6,369 bases of DNA from Bacteroidota bacterium (GCA_947463975.1 CANHUW010000100.1:1-6369), one strand, 5' to 3'. Counted from the first letter of the stretch, positions 1 to 6,077 are shown. Numbers and translations are program-made. The notes: generated by a model not told the origin, from the letters alone.

Positions 1-865
1 AGAGCAATTTACCTTGCCTGCACTTAGCTTAGACGCCACTCAATTAAGTGAGGATGGAACCCTAAAAACCAGATTTAGAACTTTTGATGATCATATGATT
101 GAAGGAGTTTTGATTCCTACTACGGAAAGAAAAACGGCTTGTGTGTCATCTCAAATAGGTTGTAGCTTAAGTTGTAAGTTTTGCGCTACTGGATATATGG
201 AGCGTAAAAGAAATTTAAGCTTTGATGAGATTTATGATCAAGTAGTGATGATCAAACAACAAACCGAAAAAACCTATGATGCCAATTTGAGTAATATTGT
301 TTTTATGGGTATGGGTGAACCTTTATTGAATTACAAAAATGTCATAGCAGCTATTGAACGTATTACATCACCAGAAGGTTTGGGAATGAGTCCAAGACGC
401 ATTACTGTATCTACTGCTGGCGTAGCTAAGGGCATTAAGCAATTGGGAGATGATCAAGTGAAATTTAAATTGGCTTTGTCTTTACATGCAGCCAATGATA
501 AAAAGCGTAACGAAATCATGCCCATCAATGAAAGTAATAATATTCAAGCATTGGTTGAAGCGCTTAATTACTTTTACAAGAAGACTGGCAATGAAATTAC
601 ATTTGAATATATCTTATTCAAAGACTTCAACGATTCTGAGAAAGATGCTATGGAGCTAACCAAGCTGTACAGACAGGTTCCAGCAGATTTGATTAATGTA
701 ATTGAATATAATTCTATTGATCAATTTCCATTTGACAAACCAGATGAAGATGGCTTTGAGCGCTTTGTGGATATGTTACAAAAAAATAGAGTGAACGTAA
801 GAGTTAGAAGAAGTAGAGGAAAGGATATTGATGCAGCATGTGGTCAATTAGCCAACAAAGGGTAA
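1..865 (+). CDS. rlmN: RlmN, dual-specificity 23S rRNA A2503 / tRNA A37 C2-methyltransferase (radical SAM), 5' partial
   Basis: Radical SAM enzyme that methylates C2 of adenosine 2503 in 23S rRNA and of A37 in some tRNAs, in the cytoplasm. The frame is open to the left edge (first whole codon at 2-4), so about 55-60 N-terminal residues of a usual ~345 are missing; the TTG at 14 is an internal Leu, not a start. The radical SAM cluster motif CxxxCxxC (CSLSCKFC) is encoded at 161-184. The two cysteines of the ping-pong methyl-transfer mechanism are both present: one in CVSSQ at 140-142 and one in the C-terminal AACGQL at 839-841. Other family blocks visible are FMGMGEPLLN, RITVSTAG, LSLHA and RRSRGKDIDAACGQL. 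The last block favours RlmN over resistance-type Cfr, although Cfr shares the fold. The stop lies 2 bases before the next ATG, which suggests co-transcription with the pseudouridine synthase genes that follow. Confidence 0.96.
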   Translation, partial: EQFTLPALSLDATQLSEDGTLKTRFRTFDDHMIEGVLIPTTERKTACVSSQIGCSLSCKFCATGYMERKRNLSFDEIYDQVVMIKQQTEKTYDANLSNIVFMGMGEPLLNYKNVIAAIERITSPEGLGMSPRRITVSTAGVAKGIKQLGDDQVKFKLALSLHAANDKKRNEIMPINESNNIQALVEALNYFYKKTGNEITFEYILFKDFNDSEKDAMELTKLYRQVPADLINVIEYNSIDQFPFDKPDEDGFERFVDMLQKNRVNVRVRRSRGKDIDAACGQLANKG

Positions 866-867
866 AT

Positions 868-1902
868 ATGAACAAGAAAAGAACAGACAATTTTGACAAA
901 TTCTCCAATAAAAAAAAGGGAGCTGCTGTTAAAGAAGAATATAGACAAGAAAAAAAGAAAGCTAAAGTTGAATCAAGATTAGCGGGAGAAGCTGCTCGTC
1001 AAAGAAAAAAAGATATTGCAAGAGGTATTGCTGTGGAGCCTATTGGAAATAATAAAAGAGGTCCAAAACCAACTTTCAAAAAGAGAACCCCAGCATCCAT
1101 GGATCGTGCGGATGAAAAAAGAACTGCTAGTATTGGCAAAGTAACTGCTAGCGCAGATGTGGAGCATGAACAAATGCCTTTAAATAAATACATAGCACAT
1201 GCAGGTACATGTGGTAGAAGAGAGGCGGCAGAATTGGTAAAATCAGGAAACATTACTGTGAATGGCGATACTGTATTAGAGCCTGGTTATAAAGTACAAT
1301 ACAAAGATGTGGTTAGATTAAAAGGTAAGGTGCTTAAATTACAAGTAACTCCCGTTTATATCTTATTGAATAAACCAAAAGATTATATCTGTACAGCAAA
1401 TGATCCTGAAGGAAGAAAGACCGTACTAGATATTATTAAGAATGCTACCACACAAAGAATGTTCCCAGTGGGAAGATTGGATAGAAACACCACTGGTGTA
1501 TTAATCTTAACCAATGATGGAGATTTAGCACAAAAATTAACGCATCCATCATACGAGATTAAAAAAATATATGAAGTTACTTTAGACAAGCCAGTCACCA
1601 AAGCAGATATGGAGTCTATTGCTTCTGGTGTAACCTTAGAAGATGGATTTATTGCAGCAGATGCTGTGAGTTATGTGGGCGCTGCTAAAAATGTAATTGG
1701 GATTGAAATTCACAGTGGAAGAAATAGAATCGTAAGAAGAATATTTGAACACTTAGGATACGATGTAAGACATTTAGATAGAGTCATGTTTGCGAACCTA
1801 ACCAAGAAAAATGTAGACAGAGGTAAATGGCGCTTCTTATCAGAGAAAGAAGTTAGATTATTAAAATTCTTGAATAAGTCTTTTACAAGAAAAGCAAAAT
1901 AG
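868..1902 (+). CDS. rluB: RsuA/RluB-family rRNA pseudouridine synthase with S4 domain and basic N-terminal extension
   Basis: Converts a specific uridine in rRNA to pseudouridine; E. coli RluB acts on U2605 of 23S rRNA. At 344 aa it is longer than a typical RluB core. Residues 1-102 are a low-complexity, Lys/Arg-rich extension (29 K/R by my count), probably disordered. Residues 103-150 form the S4 RNA-binding domain (PLNKYIAHAG, RREAAELVKSG, ITVNG). The catalytic domain follows, with LLNKPKDYIC, NDPEGRKTV, catalytic Asp205 in GRLDRNTTG, and HSGRNRIVRR near 282-291. NDPEGR plus GRLD fits RluB better than RsuA or RluF, but the target base is inferred. An ATG at 838 is in frame but would overlap the conserved rlmN C-terminus by 28 bases. 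The ATG at 868, just after the rlmN stop and opening MNKKRTDNF, is preferred. No Shine-Dalgarno is seen. Confidence 0.93.
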   Translation: MNKKRTDNFDKFSNKKKGAAVKEEYRQEKKKAKVESRLAGEAARQRKKDIARGIAVEPIGNNKRGPKPTFKKRTPASMDRADEKRTASIGKVTASADVEHEQMPLNKYIAHAGTCGRREAAELVKSGNITVNGDTVLEPGYKVQYKDVVRLKGKVLKLQVTPVYILLNKPKDYICTANDPEGRKTVLDIIKNATTQRMFPVGRLDRNTTGVLILTNDGDLAQKLTHPSYEIKKIYEVTLDKPVTKADMESIASGVTLEDGFIAADAVSYVGAAKNVIGIEIHSGRNRIVRRIFEHLGYDVRHLDRVMFANLTKKNVDRGKWRFLSEKEVRLLKFLNKSFTRKAK

Positions 1903-1906
1903 CAGG

Positions 1907-2617
1907 ATGTTAGATATTATTTTCGAAGACGACGACATGATTGTGTTGAATAAACCAGCCGGCGTATTAAGTATACCCGATCGCTTTGGTGTTACCCCTT
2001 CATTAAAATCTATGTTGATTGAAAAATTTGGCAACATATTTACAGTGCACAGATTAGATCAGTTTACCAGTGGTTTAATCATTTTTGCAAAAAATGAAAT
2101 AGCACACAAAACATTAAGTGCATTATTTGAAGGAAGAGATATTGAAAAAAAATATCTTGGACTAGTGATTGGCACACCACCATCGGAGGGCAGTATTGAC
2201 GTACCTATCATGGAACATGCTGTAAAAAAAGGCATGATGATTACCCATGCAAAAGGCAAAGCTGCTTTAACGACCTATCAAGTGGTGAAATTTTACAAAA
2301 GATTTGCTTGGGTATCTTTTCAAATTCATACAGGAAGAACCCATCAAATTAGAGTACATGCAAAACATATTGGACATCCCATGGTGGCAGATGAACTATA
2401 TGGTACAGGAGAAAAATTATTACTCTCTAGCATAAAGAAAAAAAATTTCAAATTAGCTAAAGAAGCAGAGGAAGAAAGACCCTTATTGGCTAGACAAGCA
2501 CTACATGCATTTAGTGTTGCATTTGATTATAAAGGAAAGAGGCTTCACTTGGAAGCCCCATTGCCAAAAGATTTATCTGCTTGTTTGAAGCAGTTGGATA
2601 AATGGAATGAAAAATAA
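1907..2617 (+). CDS. RluA-family RNA pseudouridine synthase, without S4 domain
   Basis: Pseudouridine synthase of the RluA/RluC/RluD superfamily, acting on rRNA and/or tRNA uridines. The protein is 236 aa, the size of a bare catalytic domain; it starts directly with the first core strand (IIFEDDDMIVLNKPAGVLS) and has no N-terminal S4 domain, unlike RluC and RluD. The catalytic Asp is residue 51 in HRLDQFTSG. The C-terminal family block FQIHTGRTHQIRVHAKHIGHP spans about 138-158, followed by ADELYG, and HLEAPLP near 214-220 closes the fold. A Lys/Glu-rich insertion at about 169-191 separates the last core elements. The ATG lies 4 bases after the preceding stop, so translation is probably coupled in an rlmN-rluB-type-rluA-type operon. 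The exact substrate cannot be read from the sequence, so no symbol is given. It ends at the convergent gap holding the 2622-2674 stem-loop. Confidence 0.94.
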   Translation: MLDIIFEDDDMIVLNKPAGVLSIPDRFGVTPSLKSMLIEKFGNIFTVHRLDQFTSGLIIFAKNEIAHKTLSALFEGRDIEKKYLGLVIGTPPSEGSIDVPIMEHAVKKGMMITHAKGKAALTTYQVVKFYKRFAWVSFQIHTGRTHQIRVHAKHIGHPMVADELYGTGEKLLLSSIKKKNFKLAKEAEEERPLLARQALHAFSVAFDYKGKRLHLEAPLPKDLSACLKQLDKWNEK

Positions 2618-2621
2618 TATT

Positions 2622-2674
2622 GATGGTGACTCGGATCTACAGTGACACACTGTTGAGCAGAACCGTCCACCATC
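2622..2674. other. GC-rich imperfect stem-loop in the convergent intergenic gap (structured element, possible terminator or REP-like repeat)
   Basis: These 53 bases fold into one rod. The outer arms are GATGGTG (2622-2628) with CACCATC (2668-2674). Next A2629-C2630 pairs with G2665-T2666 around a bulged C2667. GG 2633-2634 pairs with CC 2663-2664 after a two-base bulge, and TCT 2636-2638 pairs with AGA 2659-2661 across one A:A mismatch. A perfect 6-bp hairpin ACAGTG / CACTGT (2639-2644 with 2648-2653) caps it with an ACA loop, and bases 2654-2658 bulge out. About 20 pairs form. GC is about 54%, against clearly AT-rich surroundings. It lies 4 bases past the rluA-type stop and 13 bases past the peroxiredoxin stop. 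Read on the minus strand it is followed by AATATTATTTTT, so it could terminate the peroxiredoxin transcript. On the plus strand there is no clear U-tract. I do not recognise it as a known RNA family. Confidence 0.6.
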
Positions 2675-2687
2675 CATTAGATTGTAT

Positions 2688-3323
2688 TTACTTATTAGGC
2701 TGTGGGGTATAGCGCAAATAAGGTTTTACGATATGTAGGCCTTTGGGGAATTTTACTAAAGCATCTTCTGTTTTTACAGCAGGAACCACAATCACCTCTT
2801 CTCCATCTTTCCAATTGGCTGGAGTAGCTACGCTATAATTTGCCGTAAGTTGAAGTGAATCTATCACTCTTAATACCTCCACAAAATTTCTACCAGTGGA
2901 AGCAGGATAGGTAATAGATAATTTAATTTTTTTGTCTGGCCCAATGATAAACAAAGATCTAACAGTAAAAGTCTCTGATGCATTTGGATGAATCATATCA
3001 TATGCGTGTGCAATAGATTTATCTTCATCCGCAATAATAGGGAAGCCCACTGTGACGTGCTGGGTTTCGTTGATGTCTTTAATCCATTCTTGATGACTAG
3101 CCACGCCATCCACACTTAAGGCCAATACTTTTACATTTCTTTTGGCGAACTCTTCTTGTAATGCAGCAGTTCTGCCTAATTCGGTAGTACACACGGGTGT
3201 AAAATCTGCAGGGTGAGAGAACAAGATTCCCCAGCTATCTCCAAGATATTTATGAAAACTAATATCACCAATACTTGTCTTTGCTTTAAAGTCTGGAGCA
3301 ATATCTCCTAATCTTAAACTCAT
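2688..3323 (-). CDS. One-cysteine peroxiredoxin, Prx6 (AhpC/TSA) family
   Basis: Cytoplasmic thiol peroxidase that reduces hydrogen peroxide and organic hydroperoxides. The protein is 211 aa, within the usual Prx6 range. The thioredoxin-like domain holds the peroxidatic Cys45 in HPADFTPVCTTE (37-48), with Pro38 and Thr42 of the PxxxT/SxxC motif. Conserved Arg122 (TVRSLFIIGP) and Arg145 (YPASTGRNF) match the Prx6 active-site pattern. The Prx6 C-terminal dimer domain follows (EVLRVIDSLQLT, TPANWKDGEEVIV). Cys45 is the only cysteine in the whole protein, so no intramolecular resolving cysteine exists and an external reductant is needed. The start MSLRLGDIAPDF is the standard family N-terminus. 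It is convergent with the rRNA-modification genes and has its own upstream region with a -7 element, a dyad and a leader hairpin. It is unrelated in function to its neighbours. Confidence 0.96.
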   Translation of the reverse strand: MSLRLGDIAPDFKAKTSIGDISFHKYLGDSWGILFSHPADFTPVCTTELGRTAALQEEFAKRNVKVLALSVDGVASHQEWIKDINETQHVTVGFPIIADEDKSIAHAYDMIHPNASETFTVRSLFIIGPDKKIKLSITYPASTGRNFVEVLRVIDSLQLTANYSVATPANWKDGEEVIVVPAVKTEDALVKFPKGLHIVKPYLRYTPQPNK

Positions 3324-3356
3324 ATATTTTAATTTATTCGGTAAATGTTTTCAACA

Positions 3357-3374
3357 TGCTACTTTTTGATAGCA
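3357..3374 (-). promoter_or_regulatory. Leader hairpin at the probable 5' end of the peroxiredoxin mRNA
   Basis: Read on the minus strand, TGCTAT (3374-3369) pairs with GTAGCA (3362-3357) around the hexaloop CAAAAA. This gives six pairs including one U:G wobble. The wobble becomes a mismatch on the plus strand, which favours action in the minus-strand RNA. It sits about 6 bases downstream of the -7 element, where transcription should begin, so it may cap the 5' end of a roughly 50-base leader. The role is inferred; a 6-bp hairpin can arise by chance. Confidence 0.35.
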
Positions 3375-3379
3375 GAATA

Positions 3380-3387
3380 CAAAATTA
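3380..3387 (-). promoter_or_regulatory. Candidate -7 element of the peroxiredoxin promoter
   Basis: The minus strand reads TAATTTTG, an exact match to the Bacteroidota -7 consensus TAnnTTTG, about 56 bases upstream of the ATG. No clear TTG is found at the expected -33 distance; that interval is instead occupied by the 15-base dyad at 3396-3410. This would suit a promoter dependent on an activator or controlled by a repressor, but that is inference. Confidence 0.5.
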
Positions 3388-3395
3388 TATATTTC

Positions 3396-3410
3396 CTACT
3401 AAATTAGTAG
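3396..3410. promoter_or_regulatory. Perfect dyad CTACTAA-A-TTAGTAG, candidate operator of the peroxiredoxin gene
   Basis: Two perfect 7-base inverted half-sites flank a single central A. The dyad starts 8 bases upstream of the candidate -7 element and covers the position where a -33 element would lie, a normal site for a dimeric regulator. It does not match the PerR box or an OxyR site that I know, so the regulator is unknown. It could also be chance symmetry in AT-rich DNA. Confidence 0.4.
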
Positions 3411-3466
3411 ACTTTTATATAATTTTTTTTAAAGATCTTTATGAACGCTTGTTAATACATGAAATA

Positions 3467-3985
3467 TTATTCGGAATATAAATCTAAAAGCCCTTCAGGC
3501 AATTCAACCAAAACAGTTTTCTTGGCGTGATTCACTCCCTTTAAACTTTCTTCATGTAATGGGATATAAGCTTCTTGACCATTATAATCAATGGTCACTA
3601 ATAATTGATGTGGCTGTTCTATGACTTCTTTAATGGTGCCTAAGTTTTTTCCATCTTCTTGTACCATATACCCCAATAAAGCCAAAGACGCATTTTTTTC
3701 TACTAATTTTTGAAAAGTCTCTTGTGGAACCCATACTTTTTTTGAAACTACTAAAGCAGTAGCTTCTCTATTTTGCATCCCTTCGAAATGTACATGGGTC
3801 AATGTATCCGTTTTTGCAGAAGCAGATTGAATAAAATAAGGAATAAAACTATTTTTAGTTTGCTCAACAAAAAGCGCATCCACCCCTTTAAAAGAAATGT
3901 TCTTGCCCAAAGCATGTTCTATAATCACTTGACCAGTGATCCCATGAGGTGCAACAATTTTACCAATATGTATCAAATCTTTCAT
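3467..3985 (-). CDS. rimM: RimM, 16S rRNA processing / 30S maturation factor
   Basis: Assembly factor that binds ribosomal protein S19 and the 30S head and promotes late maturation of 16S rRNA. The protein is 172 aa, a normal length. The N-terminal RimM beta-barrel opens with the family signature HIGKIVAPHGITGQV (residues 6-20). The C-terminal PRC-barrel domain covers about 98-172 and ends with the signature IPLHEESLKGV ... LPEGLLDLY. The start, MKDLIHIGKIV, is the conserved N-terminus. It follows rpsP on the same strand as in many bacteria, but a strong terminator lies between the two and a promoter-like pair lies 14 bases before the ATG, so it is probably transcribed separately. trmD, which usually follows rimM in rpsP-rimM-trmD-rplS operons, is absent here; the next gene downstream is the peroxiredoxin. 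Confidence 0.96.
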   Translation of the reverse strand: MKDLIHIGKIVAPHGITGQVIIEHALGKNISFKGVDALFVEQTKNSFIPYFIQSASAKTDTLTHVHFEGMQNREATALVVSKKVWVPQETFQKLVEKNASLALLGYMVQEDGKNLGTIKEVIEQPHQLLVTIDYNGQEAYIPLHEESLKGVNHAKKTVLVELPEGLLDLYSE

Positions 3986-3999
3986 ACGCTAAATTAATT

Positions 4000-4031
4000 C
4001 AAATCTATTCCATAAAAAACCCCAGCTTCAA
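4000..4031 (-). promoter_or_regulatory. Candidate rimM promoter overlapping the rpsP terminator
   Basis: On the minus strand a TTG (4031-4029) is followed after 21 bases by TAGATTTG (4007-4000), an exact match to the Bacteroidota TTG / TAnnTTTG pattern with accepted spacing. The -33 TTG lies at the loop/stem junction of the rpsP terminator, and the terminator U-tract falls in the spacer. Only 14 bases separate the -7 element from the rimM ATG, so the leader would be fewer than about 10 bases. Confidence 0.55.
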
Positions 4032-4049
4032 AAAGAAGCCAGGGCTTTT
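4014..4049 (-). terminator. Factor-independent terminator of rpsP
   Basis: On the minus strand GCCCTGGCTTC (4045-4035) pairs with GAAGCTGGGGT (4029-4019) around a TTTTT loop, with the T-run 4019-4014 following. Upstream AAAA (4049-4046) can extend the helix into the T-run. The helix is continuous only as minus-strand RNA: the pairs at 4024/4040, 4023/4041 and 4019/4045 are G:U wobbles there but A:C mismatches on the plus strand. That fixes the direction. It lies 25 bases past the rpsP stop codon. Confidence 0.88.
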
Positions 4050-4073
4050 AAAGCTATTTTAATCTGTGTAAGA

Positions 4074-4595
4074 TTATTCTGCTGCTGGAGTTTCCTCAGC
4101 AGATGCTTCTGCAGCTGGTGCTTCTGGAGCAGCAGTCTCTTCAACCGCAACTTCAGCAGGCGCTTCAGCCACTGGCTCAGCTACTTTCTTAACAACAGGA
4201 ACATACACTTTCTTTGCAGCTTGTGCATTTTTATGTGCTGCTGATTTGCTAGCGATATTTGCTTCATGCTCTGCATACCAAGTTTGGAACTTAGCCATTG
4301 CAGTTGCTTCGTCAAATAAACCTAACTTAACACCTCTTAATAAGTGTTTTAAATACAATACTCCTTTGAATGATAAAATTCTGTGCACTGTATCAGTAGG
4401 TTGTGCTCCTTTGTTCAACCACTCCAATGCCACTTGACGATCCAATTGGATAGTAGCAGGAACAGTTAAAGGATTGTAAGTACCGATTTTTTGGATGAAT
4501 TTACCATCTCTTGGTGCGCGTCCGTCTGCCACTACAATAAAGTAGAATGGTCTTTTCTTACTACCATGACGCTGTAGTCTCATTTTTACTGCCAT
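4074..4595 (-). CDS. rpsP: 30S ribosomal protein S16 with acidic Ala/Pro/Glu-rich tail
   Basis: Structural protein of the 30S body that binds 16S rRNA early in assembly. The S16 fold occupies about residues 1-85 (VKMRLQRHGSKKRPFYFIVV, ADGRAPRDGKFIQKIGTYNP, GAQPTDTVHRIL). Residues 86-137 form a conserved-looking helical and basic segment ending VVKK. Residues 138-173 are a low-complexity tail of Ala, Pro, Val and Glu with ten Glu and no Lys or Arg. The 173 aa length is about twice that of E. coli S16, and such tails are common in Bacteroidota. The frame is open upstream to an ATG at 4643, but that codon lies inside the promoter and would add a hydrophobic stretch unlike S16. The ATG at 4595, giving MAVKMRLQRHG, is the family N-terminus. 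A promoter precedes the gene and a terminator follows it, so it is probably monocistronic. Confidence 0.96.
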   Translation of the reverse strand: MAVKMRLQRHGSKKRPFYFIVVADGRAPRDGKFIQKIGTYNPLTVPATIQLDRQVALEWLNKGAQPTDTVHRILSFKGVLYLKHLLRGVKLGLFDEATAMAKFQTWYAEHEANIASKSAAHKNAQAAKKVYVPVVKKVAEPVAEAPAEVAVEETAAPEAPAAEASAEETPAAE

Positions 4596-4640
4596 TTTAA
4601 ATAGAAATTTATAGGCGTTAACAAATAGGGTTAATCGGTG

Positions 4641-4671
4641 CAAAGGTAAGGGAAAGAGGCAAATAATACAA
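4641..4671 (-). promoter_or_regulatory. Candidate rpsP promoter
   Basis: The minus strand carries TTG (4671-4669), a 20-base spacer and TACCTTTG (4648-4641), a full match to the Bacteroidota TTG / TAnnTTTG promoter. Transcription would start near 4635, giving a leader of about 40 bases before the ATG at 4595. It lies in the rpsP-ffh gap, so rpsP need not depend on ffh transcription. Its position also argues against the upstream ATG at 4643 as a start. Confidence 0.68.
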
Positions 4672-4726
4672 GAATACCTTATTTCATTTGGTAAATTTTA
4701 TACTGAATATCAATCAGTTACAAAAT

Positions 4727-6058
4727 CTATCTTCTCAATCCTGGCATTCTACCACCCATACCTGCACCCGGCATCTGGCCATTCATCATCTTCATCATCT
4801 GTTTCATTTGGTCAAATTGCTTGATAAAGGCATTGATCTCACTCAAATCTTTTCCTGCACCTTTTGCAATTCTAGCCTTTCTACTTGGTGATAATACGTC
4901 TGGATTTCTTCTTTCTATCAAAGTCATAGATTGTATAATCGCTTCCACCCCTTTAAATGCATCATCTTTGATGTCTACATCTTTTAAGTTCTTACCCATT
5001 CCTGGAATCATGCCCATCAAATCTTTTAGGTTACCCATCTTTTTTATCTGCTGAATTTGGGTTAAAAAATCTTCAAAATCAAATTGATTTTTTCTAATTT
5101 TTTTCTCTAATTTTTTGGCTTCCGCTTCATCAAATTGCGCTTGCGCTTTTTCTACCAATGAAGTGATATCACCCATTCCTAAAATACGCTGCGCCATTCT
5201 CTCTGGATAAAAAATATCCAATGTATCCATCTTCTCTCCACTGCTCATAAACTTGATAGGTTTATTAACAGTATATTTAATAGACAATGCAGCACCACCT
5301 CTAGTGTCACCATCTAACTTTGTTAATACCACACCCGTGAAATCTAAACGATCGTTGAAAGCCTTAGCAGTATTGACTGCATCCTGACCTGTCATGGAGT
5401 CTACTACAAATAAAATTTCTTGTGGTTGTATCGCATTTTTAATATTGGCCACTTCATTCATCATCATTTCATCCACTGCTAAACGACCAGCAGTATCAAT
5501 GATAATGACGTTTTTATTATTTTGTTTTGCGTATGCAATCGCATTTTGCGCAATCGATACTGCATCTTTATTGTCTCTTTCAACAAAAATATCCACACCG
5601 ATTTGTTCTGCTAAAACAGTTAATTGATCCATCGCTGCTGGACGATAAATATCTGCAGCAACCAATAAAGGAGATTTTTTTTGCGCTTTCAAATAGGTAG
5701 CTAATTTCCCAGAAAAAGTAGTCTTACCAGAACCTTGTAAACCTGCTACTAAAATGATGGTTGGATTTTTTGAAGTATCCAGTAATGCTGCTTCCGATCC
5801 CATTAAAGCAGTTAATTCATCTTGTACAATTTTAACCATTAATTGACCTGGGCTAATGGCATTGATTACTTTTTCACCCATGGCCTTAACCTTGATGGCA
5901 TCGGTAAATTCTTTAGCTATTTTAAAGTTTACATCGGCATCTAATAAAGCCTTACGAATATCTTTTAAAGTATTCGCAACATTCAATTCGTTAATTCTTG
6001 ATTGACCTTTAAGGTGCTTAAAGGCGGATTCTAATTTTTCACTAAGGTTATTAAACAT
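4727..6058 (-). CDS. ffh: Ffh (SRP54), signal recognition particle GTPase
   Basis: Protein subunit of the bacterial signal recognition particle. With SRP RNA and the receptor FtsY it delivers ribosomes translating membrane proteins to the translocon. The protein is 443 aa, normal for the family. The N domain covers about residues 1-85. The GTPase domain carries G1 GLQGSGKTT (106-114), the SRP-specific DIYRPAA (136-142), G3 DTAGR (188-192) and G4/closing TKLDGDTRGG (246-255). The M domain, about 300-443, contains MGMIPGMG, the SRP RNA-binding helix region SPSRKARIAKGAG (390-402), and a Met/Gly-rich end (MKQMMKMMNGQMPG). The common RIAxGSG motif reads RIAKGAG here, a mild variant. The start MFNNLSEKLESAFKHL is the family N-terminus. 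It is transcribed divergently from the START-like gene, with a -7-like element close upstream. The SRP RNA gene itself was not found in this window. Confidence 0.98.
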   Translation of the reverse strand: MFNNLSEKLESAFKHLKGQSRINELNVANTLKDIRKALLDADVNFKIAKEFTDAIKVKAMGEKVINAISPGQLMVKIVQDELTALMGSEAALLDTSKNPTIILVAGLQGSGKTTFSGKLATYLKAQKKSPLLVAADIYRPAAMDQLTVLAEQIGVDIFVERDNKDAVSIAQNAIAYAKQNNKNVIIIDTAGRLAVDEMMMNEVANIKNAIQPQEILFVVDSMTGQDAVNTAKAFNDRLDFTGVVLTKLDGDTRGGAALSIKYTVNKPIKFMSSGEKMDTLDIFYPERMAQRILGMGDITSLVEKAQAQFDEAEAKKLEKKIRKNQFDFEDFLTQIQQIKKMGNLKDLMGMIPGMGKNLKDVDIKDDAFKGVEAIIQSMTLIERRNPDVLSPSRKARIAKGAGKDLSEINAFIKQFDQMKQMMKMMNGQMPGAGMGGRMPGLRR

Positions 6059-6077
6059 ACGAATGGTTTAAGGGAGG

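Noticed and set aside
838..867. Upstream in-frame ATG that would lengthen the RluB-type protein by 10 residues
   Set aside because: It lies inside the conserved rlmN C-terminal codons (AACGQLANKG). The ATG at 868, directly after the rlmN stop, gives a typical Lys-rich N-terminus.
908..919. A AAA AAG slippery heptamer within a run of eight A, possible -1 frameshift
   Set aside because: The -1 frame meets a stop within about five codons, so it would give only a tiny peptide. The run is explained by Lys-rich coding in an AT-rich genome.
2622..2674. The intergenic stem-loop as an integron attC site, tRNA, SRP RNA or self-cleaving ribozyme
   Set aside because: The ends lack the attC core sites (RYYYAAC and GTTRRRY). 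There is no TPsiC-like arm, no SRP GGAA-loop region and no hammerhead core. The element is kept as unidentified.
3424..3440. Palindrome AAAGATCTTT next to a T8 run as a rimM terminator
   Set aside because: In the rimM direction the palindrome is followed by A-residues, not T, and the stem is only five AT-rich pairs.
3773..3997. Plus-strand open frame overlapping rimM, and other antisense frames across the window
   Set aside because: They lie opposite strongly conserved genes, have no recognisable protein features and no matching promoters.
4596..4643. Upstream in-frame ATG that would add 16 residues to S16
   Set aside because: The added stretch is hydrophobic and unlike S16, and the codon overlaps the -7 element of the rpsP promoter, so it would not be transcribed from it.
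4701..4719. Hairpin ACTGA / TCAGT after the ffh stop as an ffh terminator
   Set aside because: It has only five AT-rich pairs with a 7-base loop and a broken T-run. It is too weak to call.
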